Of a DNA stretch of 64,000 bases, positions 17,901 to 27,500 are shown piece after piece. The DNA comes from JAUSIK01 sp038044405 (GTDB lineage Archaea > Nanobdellota > Nanobdellia > Pacearchaeales > GW2011-AR1): assembly GCA_038044405.1 (NCBI GenBank), contig JBBTAC010000002.1, forward strand, positions 1 to 64,000. The letters are read 5' to 3'. The notes beneath the pieces were generated by a model that saw only the letters and a list, made by a program, of their open reading frames with translations, did not search any database and was not told the origin of the DNA. Made by a program: the position numbers and the translations under genes. How positions within the stretch are numbered: position 1 is the stretch's first letter; each line of letters starts with the position of its first letter.

Positions 17901-18949
17901 AGCCAGACATTGCCTTAGTAAAATATAAAGTCCTTAGTGGAGGAGGCATGTTAAAGATTGTTAATGGCTCAGTCTCCTTAGCATTGAAGAAATTAGGATA
18001 TAATGAATTTGAAATTAAGAACATTATAGAATACATTGATAAAAATGATACTATTGAAGGAGCTCCTTATCTAAGAGATGAACATCTCGATGTATTTGAT
18101 TGTGCGTTCAAACCTGCAAATGGGAAGAGGGCAATCAATTATAAGGCGCATATTGATATGATGGCTGTTTCTCAGCCATTTATTTCAGGAGCAATTAGCA
18201 AGACAGTTAATATGCCTGAAGATTCTACAGTAGAAGATATTGCCAAGGCCTATATTTATGCTTGGGAAAGTAAATTAAAAGCAGTTGCTATTTATAGAGA
18301 GAACAGCAAGAGAAGTCAGCCATTAAATACAAGAAAAACAGAAGGCGAAGTTGTTAAAAAAGTTGAGAAGATAATTGTCGCAAAGAGAATTCCTCTTCCT
18401 CAAACAAGAAAATCTATTACACATAAATTCGATATAGGAGGACATAGCGGATATTTAACAGTTGGACTATATGACGATGGAAAACCAGGAGAAGTATTTG
18501 TTACAATGGCAAAGCAAGGCTCAACAATAAGAGGCTTAATGGACGCTTGGGCTCGCTCTATATCTTTAAACTTGCAATATAGTGCGACTATAAACGAGCT
18601 ATTTGGAAAATTCAGGCATCAAAAGTTTGAACCTGCTGGATTTGTTAAAAATGAAGGTGGAGGGTCAATTGATGAAAAAGTAAAGCCTATCAGAACAGCA
18701 TCATCAATAGTAGACTATGTTGCTCAATTCATGTTGAATAATTTTGGAATTAGTGCCGGAAAAGTTCAAGTAGACATTGAACCAGATTTAGAAATTAAAG
18801 ATGCAATTGATGAACAAGCACAACTTAATGAGTTTTCTAATGAGGGATTAATCTGCTCATTCTGCGGCGGCACTGCAAAAAGAATTGGAAATTGTGCAAT
18901 TTATTGCACGAGCTGTAATCAAACCCAAAGAAGCGGATGTGGAGAATAA
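14963..18949 (+). CDS. nrdJ: Class II (B12-dependent) ribonucleotide reductase with intein
   Basis: Reduces ribonucleotides to deoxyribonucleotides using adenosylcobalamin. 1328 codons, of which 366 (412-777) are an intein, leaving a 962-residue enzyme. Seen: a Gly/Asn-rich N-terminal leader, PQCSACF (about 199-205, redox cysteine), the radical cysteine and glutamate in NP/CSEYMFLDDTACNLASINL, APTGTIAFMMDCDTTGIEPD, and a C-terminal zinc-finger tail with CSFCGG and CTSCNQ ending CGE, as in NrdJ. It follows nrdR in one operon; a thioredoxin at 18994 could supply electrons. Implies a need for cobalamin. Confidence 0.95.
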   Translation: MAEENVMNGNGYENGNSNGYEDKRIFVQRLDSIKRSMQIERYFTQENKSPFIYGINGKPLNWISEDVNVTDDRGKLIFTQPSVRRPDFWSPLAIKVVASKYFWGDQAKNERENTVEKLIGRVSRFIGRQSLKQGYFNEKESSILQDEISAICLNQLCVFNSPVWFNAGIQEYHQEAGGVSAYVWDETTKGIIKSDKAMDRPQCSACFILSAEDNMDSIMAVQTAEANLFKAGSGTGTNRSNLRSSREKLTGGGRASGPVSFMRGYDAYASVIKSGGKTRRAAKMEILNIDHPDVMDFINAKQTEEKKAWALIEQGYGGGMNGDAYGSVCFQNCNMSVRVSDEFMKAIKNDGEWQTKFVKSNGVCETFKARDILDKIAEGTWICGDPGIQCDTIINKYHTCKNSGKINASNPCVTGDTRILIEGGKWVRIDSILDKESNILTNTGIIQESKINGSFKTGRKPVYKLTTKSGYEMKLTSDHKVFTINRGFVPACELTKDDYILLPAYNVSEVVEPEDKNFYQMLGVYLGDGHGGMNSESIQLTMNKEEEIPILERFAEYVATNYERITHKNSPATVRITPTSCKYSITNTFVINKFKEFVDLSLLGHEKYISNRIFSLGLGEQKYILQGLFSSDGTVANYGEKSQYVSLDSTSLQLLKDVQLILLGFGIKSKLYKNRRAGKDKAFLPDGRGGLKEYNVKEMHSLRISRSGRIKFERLIGFMPESKKGERLRKMNEQIGVYNDKPIDAVESLNYIGEEEVYDLTEPLTHSFVANGITVHNCSEYMFLDDTACNLASINLMKFRTENGGFDAEGYKKVVRYFITAMDIFVDGASYPTEKIAERSHIFRTLGLGYANLGALLMSLGLPYNSDSGRAVAAAITAIMCGEAYKASAELARLVGPFPGFKDNRESMLNVIRMHREHVKEIDVEKIPVDLRDLVNIAWDCWSEALELGEKYGFRNAQTTVLAPTGTIAFMMDCDTTGIEPDIALVKYKVLSGGGMLKIVNGSVSLALKKLGYNEFEIKNIIEYIDKNDTIEGAPYLRDEHLDVFDCAFKPANGKRAINYKAHIDMMAVSQPFISGAISKTVNMPEDSTVEDIAKAYIYAWESKLKAVAIYRENSKRSQPLNTRKTEGEVVKKVEKIIVAKRIPLPQTRKSITHKFDIGGHSGYLTVGLYDDGKPGEVFVTMAKQGSTIRGLMDAWARSISLNLQYSATINELFGKFRHQKFEPAGFVKNEGGGSIDEKVKPIRTASSIVDYVAQFMLNNFGISAGKVQVDIEPDLEIKDAIDEQAQLNEFSNEGLICSFCGGTAKRIGNCAIYCTSCNQTQRSGCGE
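16196..17293 (+). mobile_element. Intein with LAGLIDADG homing endonuclease
   Basis: Cys1 (codon at 16196) begins CVTGDTRIL (block A); block B is LTSDHKVFT. The two endonuclease motifs are LGVYLGDGHGG and LQGLFSSDGTV. Block F/G ends THSFVANGITVHN, followed by extein Cys+1 at 17294. All splicing residues (Cys1, block B T..H, penultimate His, terminal Asn, Cys+1) are present, so it should be active. It is inserted exactly before the radical cysteine of the reductase (NP/CSE), a known reductase intein site, so the unspliced enzyme would be inactive. Confidence 0.95.
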
Positions 18950-18993
18950 TATGATAAAATATACAAAAGTTTTATTAAGGCATTTTTTCTAAA

Positions 18994-19314
18994 ATGAAGA
19001 TGGTTGCTAAAAATTTAACTTCTAAGACATTTAACGACTTCATAAAAAACGGAGTCAGTATAGTTGATTTTTCAGCAGATTGGTGTATGCCTTGCAAAAT
19101 AATGAGCCCTATTGTAGATGAAACTGCAAATAAAATAAAAAATGCAAAATTTGGAAAAGTTGATGTTGACAAAGAAACTGAATTAGCGCAGAGATTTGGT
19201 GTAATGAGTGTTCCAACATTATTATTTTTCAAAAATAAAGAGCAAATTGATATGACTGTAGGAGTTGTATCAAAAGATGAACTAATTAAAAAAGTAGAAA
19301 AAATGTTGAAATAA
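18994..19314 (+). CDS. trxA: Thioredoxin
   Basis: 106 residues with a complete thioredoxin fold and active site WCMPCK (the usual WCGPCK with Met for Gly), FGKVDVDKE, and the cis-proline in VMSVPTLLFF. Reduces disulfides and can serve class II ribonucleotide reductase. It follows nrdJ after 44 bases, with a TATA-like TTTTATTAAG about 26 bases before the ATG, so it may have its own promoter. ATG at 19000 is an alternative start. Confidence 0.93.
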   Translation: MKMVAKNLTSKTFNDFIKNGVSIVDFSADWCMPCKIMSPIVDETANKIKNAKFGKVDVDKETELAQRFGVMSVPTLLFFKNKEQIDMTVGVVSKDELIKKVEKMLK

Positions 19315-19361
19315 TTTAACTCTAATAAGGTTTAAATAACAATTTTTTCTTCTCAGACCAT

Positions 19362-19435
19362 GGTTCCGTAGCTCAGTCTGGTAGAGCACTGGGCTTTTAA
19401 CCCAGGTGTCGCGGGTTCAAATCCCGTCGGGACCA
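19362..19435 (+). tRNA. tRNA-Lys (anticodon TTT)
   Basis: Complete cloverleaf of 74 bases: acceptor GGTTCCG/CGGGACC, D-arm GCTC/GAGC, anticodon stem CTGGG/CCCAG with loop CTTTTAA, T-arm GCGGG-TTCAAAT-CCCGT, discriminator A. No intron and no encoded CCA. A TATA box (TTTAAATA, 19331-19338) lies about 27 bases upstream. Confidence 0.97.
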
Positions 19436-19582
19436 TTTTAGGATTTGAACAGGTTCAAATCACTTCAACATGTAAGTGTCGAAGTTAACAATATTCTCAA
19501 TAAAATCCCTTCGGAAAAACATTCCAAACACTAAAAAAATTGCAATAAAAAAGAAATTACAATAATTTTTTCATTCTTCATT
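19436..19582. other. Non-coding stretch after tRNA-Lys with a repeat motif
   Basis: No gene seen. It repeats part of the T-arm (GGTTCAAATC recurs at about 19452-19461). It also holds TCACTTCAAC (19460-19469) followed by GTGTC and GAAGTT, a hairpin-forming arrangement also present downstream of tRNA-Tyr at 61553-61582. Confidence 0.5.
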
Positions 19583-20548
19583 TTATCTCTCTTTTATACT
19601 ATCAACCAAACATCCAGGAGAAACCCAAGCCTCTTGATCATAAACATCTCTCCCAATAAATTCTTCCCAATCTCTAACTAGCCTATTTAATTTTTCTTCA
19701 TAAACTGATTTCAATTCTTCATCCAAAAAATCAAACGGACAATATTTATAAATTCCATCGCTGCCGCCTGTCCAAACAGCAAGTTCAGTCATAGCAATTT
19801 TATCATTGATTCTTGGAGCAGCTTTCGCAACAATATCTCCAGCCTTAACTACATCTCCCCTTTTTACCTTAACATCAATAACATGTTCAAAACTCACAAT
19901 CCATTTTGAATTTTCTTTCAACTGAAAATTAATCCCAAAATCTTTAGTGTGATCAAAAAAACCCACATCTGTTATCGTTCCATCAATTGGCGCAATAATA
20001 TCCGTAGTTAAAGGAACATAAAACCAGTATTCAATATTCCTACTAGCAGGATCGCTTTTTCTTTGTCCCTGTCCACCAAATTCAACAAAAACCCATTCGC
20101 TGAGTATGTTAGGATCTTCAAAAACAATATCTTTTGAAAATATCAAATCCCCTGCACGATTTGTGTTCTTATCCCAAGGCTCAATATTAAATCCAAAATT
20201 TTTCAAAACAGGGCGGTCATCTGTATTTGTTTCATCTCTATTTAATTCGGGAACAGATTTTCCGTCATTAAAGTCCTGGCCACTATTTTTATTAAGCAAA
20301 CCACATAATTCATTTTCAATTCCTTGACAATAATCCTCGCATACTCCTTTATTACCCAAACAAAATTCCCTGCATTCTTCTTCTCCAGAACATAAATTGC
20401 CCAAACTTTTTTTATAAAGAGAATTTAAATTCTCTCCTGGTCTCTTAAAAATATTCTTTGAAATAAATTCTTTTCCAAAAAATATTCCAAACACTAAAAC
20501 AACTACAACAATCGCAATTCCAACCCCAATTATCACATTATTTTTCAT
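19583..20548 (-). CDS. Exported Cys-rich protein with M23/biotinyl-lipoyl-like barrel
   Basis: 321 residues. Residues 5-25 are a signal anchor (VIIGVGIAIVVVVLVFGIFFG). A small Cys-rich region (about 50-85) carries seven cysteines in a CxxxxxCxxxC pattern. The C-terminal half (about 160-260) has APIDGTITDVG, FEHV, VKRGDVVKAGDIVAKAAP, as in M23 (LytM-like) or lipoyl-type barrels. The canonical zinc ligands of M23 peptidases (HxxxD and HxH) are not complete, so it may be non-catalytic. It lies 10 bases after the VKOR gene, which could oxidise its cysteines. Confidence 0.7.
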   Translation of the reverse strand: MKNNVIIGVGIAIVVVVLVFGIFFGKEFISKNIFKRPGENLNSLYKKSLGNLCSGEEECREFCLGNKGVCEDYCQGIENELCGLLNKNSGQDFNDGKSVPELNRDETNTDDRPVLKNFGFNIEPWDKNTNRAGDLIFSKDIVFEDPNILSEWVFVEFGGQGQRKSDPASRNIEYWFYVPLTTDIIAPIDGTITDVGFFDHTKDFGINFQLKENSKWIVSFEHVIDVKVKRGDVVKAGDIVAKAAPRINDKIAMTELAVWTGGSDGIYKYCPFDFLDEELKSVYEEKLNRLVRDWEEFIGRDVYDQEAWVSPGCLVDSIKER

Positions 20549-20558
20549 TTTCTTATGT

Positions 20559-20951
20559 TTATCTTAATGCATAACCAAATATAACCAATAAAATATTAAT
20601 CACATAAATTAGAGAACAAATTATACAGAAATTTTTCAATTTAAAAAAAGAAACATAAGCTAGATATATGGTAAATAATAAAGAAATAATTGAAAAATAA
20701 AAAAATATTTTTGGATATCCTATAATTGATAAAATTATAATCATGATATAAAATCCTATTCCTGCCAAGGAATTTGATATGCCAAACATCTTCCCATAAG
20801 AACTTGAAAATGCTTTTGTGCATGACGCATTATTGCCGATGTCGCAAACAGCTTTGTATTTTTTATTTTCTCTAGTCTTTCGCTCAATATAAAAAGCATA
20901 AATTGACAAAAACACGCCTATAATTGATAAAATTATAATTATGTTAATCAT
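20559..20951 (-). CDS. Vitamin K epoxide reductase (VKOR) family protein
   Basis: 130 residues with four membrane helices. VKOR-type proteins make disulfides on the outer face of the membrane by passing electrons to a quinone. Seen: the loop cysteine pair in CDIGNNASCTKAFSS (about 41-49), a GISNSLAGIGFY segment, and the active-site FCIICSLIYVIN (CxxC) in the last helices. There is no fused thioredoxin domain. It is the first gene of an operon with the Cys-rich exported protein, its likely substrate. Quinone use is inferred from the family. Confidence 0.88.
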   Translation of the reverse strand: MINIIIILSIIGVFLSIYAFYIERKTRENKKYKAVCDIGNNASCTKAFSSSYGKMFGISNSLAGIGFYIMIIILSIIGYPKIFFYFSIISLLFTIYLAYVSFFKLKNFCIICSLIYVINILLVIFGYALR

Positions 20952-21065
20952 AAAATAAATAGTTTAAGACAATATAAATAATTAACTAATAGGTTAAATA
21001 ATAAAAATTAGCAAATTTCATGTTATAAAGAGCTATTTTAGAGAATTTTTTGCAAGCAGAAAAAT

Positions 21066-21073
21066 TTAAAAAC
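21066..21073 (+). promoter_or_regulatory. TATA box of the RNA polymerase operon
   Basis: TTTAAAAA followed by CCC. A start site near 21095 would give a leader of about 45 bases before rpoH, unlike the leaderless promoters elsewhere in the window. Confidence 0.5.
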
Positions 21074-21139
21074 CCACTTTTACACTCTCTTTTATTATCT
21101 AGTAGTTAAAATAAATTATTAGCCCTCACCATTCGACAA

Positions 21140-21346
21140 ATGCACATCCTTCAGCCCAAACACACAAAGTTAAAGACAGAAGAAGTAAAGAAATTATTAG
21201 AAAAATACAATATAACTGTTTCTCAATTACCATATATAAAGATAGACGATCCTGCTATTCCTCAAGGTTGCGTTAAAGGAGACGTAATTAAAATAGAGAG
21301 AAAAGAGGGAGACAAAATAGTCTTATATTTTAGGGTAGTGGTATAA
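21140..21346 (+). CDS. rpoH: RNA polymerase subunit H
   Basis: 68 residues, the archaeal RpoH/Rpb5 C-terminal domain only. Recognised by HILQPKHTKL, LPYIKIDDPAI and the terminal GDVIKIERK. Part of the polymerase jaw. It precedes rpoB by one base, the standard archaeal gene order. Confidence 0.95.
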   Translation: MHILQPKHTKLKTEEVKKLLEKYNITVSQLPYIKIDDPAIPQGCVKGDVIKIERKEGDKIVLYFRVVV

Positions 21347-21347
21347 A

Positions 21348-24300
21348 GTGGTAAAGAAAGAAAATATTTTAATTGAGAAATATCTGAAGCAGCATTCACT
21401 TGTAGAATCAAACATTCTTTCTTTTAATGACTTTATTAACAATAGAATGCAGGATATCGTAAACGATATAAACCATTCTCTTAATCAAGAGGAAGTCGAA
21501 GTTAAGATTGGAAAGGTTAAAATTGGCAAGCCAAACATAATAGAAGCTGACGGAAGTTCAAATATATTGACACCTATGATTGCTAAGATAAGAGGTCTAA
21601 CCTATTCTGCGCCAGTTTTTGTTGAATTAAGCGTTCGATACGGAGAACAAAGCGATGATGCCGAAGTAGAAATTGGTAGAATTCCAATAATGGTTAGAAG
21701 CGCAACATGTACAACTCATGGAATGAATAGGGAAGATTTAAGAGAAAATTATATGGATCCTCTAGACCCTGGCGGATATTTCATAATTAACGGTAATGAG
21801 CGAATAATAGTAATGTCAGAGGACTTAGCCCCAAATCAATCATTTATAGAAAAAGGCAGGCAAGGACTAACTTTAAAGATATTCTCGCAAAAAGGATCAT
21901 ATAGAATTCCAACAACAATCTCGGAAACTAATGAAGGAATATTAGAATTAACATTTAGCAGATTAAGAAATATTCCGGCAATTATACTGCTTAAATCATT
22001 AGGTTTAGTCAAAGAAGCAGATATAGCAAAGCATGTTGAGCATGAAAATGATTGTTTAATAGTTAATTTATATGAATTTGGTAAAATACAAAATCCAGAA
22101 GATGCAATGATGTATGTTGCAGAAAAATCGGGAATTCAAGGCACTAAAAAAGAGATTCTAGAAAGAGTAAAACAGAGAATAGATTCTTTTCTGCTTCCTC
22201 ATATAGGGATGGATAAATCACTAAGAACAGAAAAGGCCTTAACACTATGCAGATTTATTCGCCTCTATCTAAAAGCAAAAGAAGATAAAAAGATTAGGAC
22301 AGATAAAGACCATTATAAAAATAAGCGTGTCAAACTATCTGGTGATTTGATGTCAGATTTATTTAGAGTTAATTTTGGTATATTAATAAGAGATATACAA
22401 TATTCGTTGCAAAAGGTTTCAAAAAGAAAGAAATTTTATTCATTAAAGACTATCTCAAAGTCAACATTGTTTTCACATAGAATTGAAAGTGCAATAGCTA
22501 CTGGTTCTTGGATTGGAGAAAAATCAGGCGTAACTCAGAATATGGAAAAGAACAATTATATGGCGGTTCTTTCTCAATTACAAAGAGTCACAAGTCTTCT
22601 TCCAGGAGATCAGGAAAACTTCAAGGCAAGAACACTTCATCCAACACATTATGGAAGATTCTGCCCTACAGAAACTCCAGAAGGTATAGAAATAGGTTTA
22701 AGAAAAAATCTTGCTATAATGACAAAGATATCTACAGATATAATATTTGAAGAGAAAGCAGTTATAAAAAAATTCAAGGAAGCTGGTTTGCAGGAAGAAA
22801 AAGGAAAAGACTTATTTTTCAATGGGCGTTTCATAGGATTTGTTAAAGAACCAATGGTATTCGCTAATAACATTAAAAGATTAAGAAGAGCTGGAGAGTT
22901 GCCTGGCGAAATGAGTATCATGCACGATGAAATATTAGATTTAATAACAATTTCAACAGAAGCAGGAAGAGTTTTGCGCCCATTAATTGTCATAGAAAAT
23001 AATGCGAGCAGATTAAAAGACGACCATCTTGTAGAATTAGAAGAAGATAAGATAAGCTGGAAAGATTTGATTAAAGAAGGAATAATAGAATATATTGATG
23101 CTGCTGAAGAAGACAATGCCTTTATAGCGCAAAATCCTCAAGAAATAACATCAGAGCATACACATCTTGAAATTCACCCAATAGATTTATTTGGTCTAAT
23201 AACAAGTTTAGTTCCTTTTGCAAATCACGACCAAAGTTCAAGACTCAACAGAGGAAGCAAGACACTTAAACAAAGTCTTGGAATATACGCTGCAAATTAT
23301 CTAGTAAGACTAGACAGCAATGTTTCTATATTGCATTATCCACAAAAACCTTTGGTAAGAAGTTTCGTTTATGACACACTTGAAGTATATCCTGCTGGTC
23401 AAAATATTATTGTTGCAATTATGCCTTACGAAGGTTATAACATGGGAGACGCTATCGTAATAAATAGAGAAAGCGTAGATAGGGGCATGGGTAGAAGTAC
23501 ATTCTTCAAACCATATGTTTCAGCAGAGTTGCATTATCCTGGAAGTTTGAACGACGAAATAACTATTCCATCCAAAGATATCTCTGGCTATAGAACAGAA
23601 CAATCTTACAAATATTTAGAAGATGACGGTATTGCATATCCAGAGGCCAATATCAAAGCAGGAGATGTTATAATAGGTAAAACAACACCTCCTAAATTCT
23701 TAAGTGAAGCAAGAAATATAACTATTCAGGCAAAGAAAGAAGCTAGCGTAGCCATGAAGCAAGAAGAAGAAGGTATTATTGATGCAGTATTTATAACTGT
23801 AAATAGCGAAGGAAATAAAATTGTCCAGGCAAGAACAAGAGACCAGAGATTACCAGAGCCAGGAGATAAATATTCAGCTCCACATGGTCAGAAAGGAGTT
23901 ATTGGTATGCTTGCAGATGGCAGAGATATTCCATTTACAGGCTCGGGCACAAAACCAGATCTCTTATTCAATCCGCACGGCATCCCTAGCAGAATGACAG
24001 TTGGATATTTGATAGAACTTTTAGCTGGAAAAACAGCAGCAACTACCGGAAGAATTGTTGATGGTACTCCATTTACAGGCTCAACAGTTGATGAATTAAA
24101 ATCACAATTACACGAAATGGGATTCCGTTCAGATGGAAAAGAGACAATGTACGATGGAGTTACAGGAAGAAGAATGGACGCGCATATTTACATAGGAAAT
24201 ATGTATTATCTTAAACTTGTAAGAATGGTAAAGAACTTGCTGCACGCAAGAGCATCTGGAAAAATAGCTTTATTAACAAGACAGCCAATTGAAGGTCGTT

Positions 24301-24596
24301 CAAGAGGCGGAGGTTTGCGTCTTGGAGAAATGGAACAGCAAGCACTAACCGGTCATGGTGCTTCTCTATTGTTAAAAGAAAGATACAGCTCAGATAAGAC
24401 AACAGTTTACGTATGCAAGGAATGCGGTAATATGACTTATGAAGATGTTATAAGAAATAAAACTCCTTGTAATCTATGCGGAAGCAACGAATCAGACCCT
24501 GTAGAAATATCTTATGCGTTCAAGTTATTAGTGGACGAATTACTCGGCCTTGGCATATTAACTAAATTCACTTTGAAAGATAAATACGAGAGATAA
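21348..24596 (+). CDS. rpoB: RNA polymerase subunit B (beta-like, unsplit)
   Basis: 1082 residues, one gene rather than the B'/B'' split of many methanogens and halophiles. GTG start directly after rpoH. Seen: N-terminal lobe and protrusion, RTLHPTHYGRFCPTETPEG (fork region), GYNMGDAIVINRESVDRG (catalytic), DKYSAPHGQKGVIGML, the C-terminal LTRQPIEGRSRGGGLRLGEMEQ and a zinc finger with CKECG and CNLCG. Forms half of the active-site cleft. One base separates it from rpoA. Confidence 0.97.
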   Translation: MVKKENILIEKYLKQHSLVESNILSFNDFINNRMQDIVNDINHSLNQEEVEVKIGKVKIGKPNIIEADGSSNILTPMIAKIRGLTYSAPVFVELSVRYGEQSDDAEVEIGRIPIMVRSATCTTHGMNREDLRENYMDPLDPGGYFIINGNERIIVMSEDLAPNQSFIEKGRQGLTLKIFSQKGSYRIPTTISETNEGILELTFSRLRNIPAIILLKSLGLVKEADIAKHVEHENDCLIVNLYEFGKIQNPEDAMMYVAEKSGIQGTKKEILERVKQRIDSFLLPHIGMDKSLRTEKALTLCRFIRLYLKAKEDKKIRTDKDHYKNKRVKLSGDLMSDLFRVNFGILIRDIQYSLQKVSKRKKFYSLKTISKSTLFSHRIESAIATGSWIGEKSGVTQNMEKNNYMAVLSQLQRVTSLLPGDQENFKARTLHPTHYGRFCPTETPEGIEIGLRKNLAIMTKISTDIIFEEKAVIKKFKEAGLQEEKGKDLFFNGRFIGFVKEPMVFANNIKRLRRAGELPGEMSIMHDEILDLITISTEAGRVLRPLIVIENNASRLKDDHLVELEEDKISWKDLIKEGIIEYIDAAEEDNAFIAQNPQEITSEHTHLEIHPIDLFGLITSLVPFANHDQSSRLNRGSKTLKQSLGIYAANYLVRLDSNVSILHYPQKPLVRSFVYDTLEVYPAGQNIIVAIMPYEGYNMGDAIVINRESVDRGMGRSTFFKPYVSAELHYPGSLNDEITIPSKDISGYRTEQSYKYLEDDGIAYPEANIKAGDVIIGKTTPPKFLSEARNITIQAKKEASVAMKQEEEGIIDAVFITVNSEGNKIVQARTRDQRLPEPGDKYSAPHGQKGVIGMLADGRDIPFTGSGTKPDLLFNPHGIPSRMTVGYLIELLAGKTAATTGRIVDGTPFTGSTVDELKSQLHEMGFRSDGKETMYDGVTGRRMDAHIYIGNMYYLKLVRMVKNLLHARASGKIALLTRQPIEGRSRGGGLRLGEMEQQALTGHGASLLLKERYSSDKTTVYVCKECGNMTYEDVIRNKTPCNLCGSNESDPVEISYAFKLLVDELLGLGILTKFTLKDKYER

Positions 24597-24597
24597 A

Positions 24598-27500
24598 ATG
24601 CAATTAGAAAATTTCAGAAAACAAGTTAGATCATTGAACTTCAGTTTGCTTAGTCCAGAACAGGTTAAAAGACTTAGCGCAGCTAAAATAGTAACGCCAG
24701 AATTATATGATATCGATGGTTTTCCAGTAGATGGTGGATTAATGGACTTGCGCCTTGGAGCTATAGATCCAGGTGTTCGATGTAGAACTTGTGGAAAGCG
24801 CCTTAGAGAATGCTCTGGCCATCCTGGAAGTATAGAACTAGCTCGCCCTGTTTTCCATATAAAGTATATACAATTAATTGAACATTGCCTTAGAAGCTTT
24901 TGCCCATCTTGTGGTAAGTTAACTCTATCAGATGAAAAGCAAAAAATTTATGGTCCCGCAGAAAGAGCCAAAAAAGCAAGGGACGCTAAAAAGTGCGCCC
25001 ATTGCAATGAAGTTATAGAGCGAGTAAAATTAGAGAAGCCTACAACATTTATGTCAGGAAAAAAAAGATTAAGCCCAATAGAAGTTAGAGATAGAATAAT
25101 AAAAGTCCCAGATGAAGAATTAAAAAAGACAGGCATAAATCCAAAGACAGCACGTCCAGAATGGGCCGTTCTTTCGCTTTTATTAGTTCCTTCAGTTACA
25201 GTAAGACCAAGTATTACTCTTGAAGAAGGAACAAGAAGTGAAGATGATTTAACTCACAAATTATCAGATATAATCCGAGCAAATCAGAGATTATGGGAAA
25301 ATCTAAACGCAGGAGCTCCGGAAGTTATTATCGAAGATTTATGGGATTTATTGCAATATCATGTTACAACATTTTTTGATAATAATATTTCAAGAATTCC
25401 CCCAGCAAGACATCGTTCTGGACAGCCATTAAAAACAATCACCGAGCGTATCAAAGGAAAAGAAGGAAGAATAAGAGCAAACTTATCAGGTAAAAGAGTA
25501 AATTATTCAGCACGTACAGTTATCTCGCCAGATCCTTATCTTAAAATCAACGAAATAGGCGTTCCCCTAGCTATCGCAAAAACAATTACAGTAGCTGAGC
25601 CAATTACAACTATAAATATAGAATTTATGAAAGAAGTTGTAAAAAAAGCAGAAGAGTATCCTGGCGCAAATTATGTAATAAGAACTGATGGAAAGAGGAA
25701 AAGAATTACAAAGGATCTAAAAGAAGAAATATGCGCAGAATTAAAGCCAGGTTATAGAATAGAAAGACATCTTAAAGACGGAGATGTAGTATTATTCAAT
25801 CGTCAGCCAACATTGCATAAACAAGGACTTATGGCGCATTTCGTAAAAGTATTGCCTGACAGGACATTCAAATTACATCCAGCATCAGCCTCACCATATA
25901 ATGCAGACTTTGATGGAGATGAAATGAACCTTCATTGCCCTCAAACAGAAGAAGCACAAGCAGAAGCAAAAATATTATTAGATATAAATAACAATATAAT
26001 TTCTTCAAAAAACAATACAAATTTAGTTGGAACAGTAGACGACGCAATTACCGGATTATATGTCTTAGGAAAAGAAGAATTTGATAAAAATGAAGCAGAT
26101 CAATTATTATATACTATAGGCATAGCAAATTCAAATAAGAAGAAAAGAATTTCAGGTCATGAAATTTTCTCGCAAATAATTCCTAAAGGATCAGAAATTA
26201 CAATACCAAATGCAATTTCAAGTAAATCTAGTTTTGGAGTTGAGGATGGAGAAATGGTTAAACTATTGGACAAAGAATTTGGCAGAGAAATTACAATAGA
26301 TTGTATTGATAAAGCATTTATGTTAGGAACACAATATTTGACAAGACACGGTTATTCTCTTTCATTAGACGACCTTAATGTTCCAGAGAAGGTAAAAGAA
26401 TTAACCGTAAGCATCTTAGCTAGAGCAGACATAAAAACAAAAGAGATTATAGAGAGTTACAAAAATGGCAAGTTAGAAGCAATGCCAGGAAAAACATTAG
26501 AAGAAACTCGTGAAAATAAAATCTTGCAAGTCTTGAATGAAGTCAGAACAGAAATAGGAGAAGCTGTTAAAGAATATTTCCCAGCAGACAGCAATGTAAG
26601 CAAGATGATTAATTCAGGTGCTAGAGGCAGTTTATTGAATATAACTCAAATAGGTTGTTGTGTAGGTCAGCAAGCTCTTTGGGGAAAGAGAATTAGTTTC
26701 GGTTACAATGACAGAACTTTATCTTTCTTCAAAAAAGGAGATTTAACTCCTGCCGCTCAAGGTTTCATAAAATCTTCATTTTTCAAAGGACTCATTCCTA
26801 CAGAATTTTTCTTTGGCGCAATAACAGGGCGTGATAGTCTAATGGACACAGCATTGAGAACTCCAAAGTCAGGTTATTTGCACAGAAGATTAGTATATGC
26901 GTTGCAAGATCTTAAAATAGAATATGACATGACAGTAAGGGACGCATCAGAGCATATTGTTCAGTTTGCATATGGCGACGACAGTAAAGACATTTCTAAA
27001 TTGCACTTGCACGATTCAAAAGTTTCTCCAGCAGAGGCAGTAGGAATTGTAACAGCACAATCATTTGGAGAAGCATCAACACAGATGGTTTTGAACGTAT
27101 TTCACCATGCAGGTATATCCCAAATGCAGGTTACACAAGGGTTGCCAAGATTAATAGAACTAATTGATGCAAGAAAACAGCCATCAACACCATTAATGGA
27201 GCTTTATTTAGATAAAGAGCATAACAACGAAAAAGATGCAAGAATAATCGCAGAAAAAATTAAAGAAGTAAAACTAAAAGACGTCTTGTCTGAAATTAAA
27301 ATAGATTTTAGCAACAAAAGAATAGAAATAATCTTGGATAATAAAGCCGTTCGAGCAGCACACATAACTCCAGCAATTATTGCAGAAAGATTAAAAGATA
27401 AAGGGTTAAAGATAAAATCAAGTGACCTAAGACTAAGTATAGACACAGCAGAATTGGATTTCAAAGCAATATACAAGTTGAAAGAAAAAATTAAAGAATT

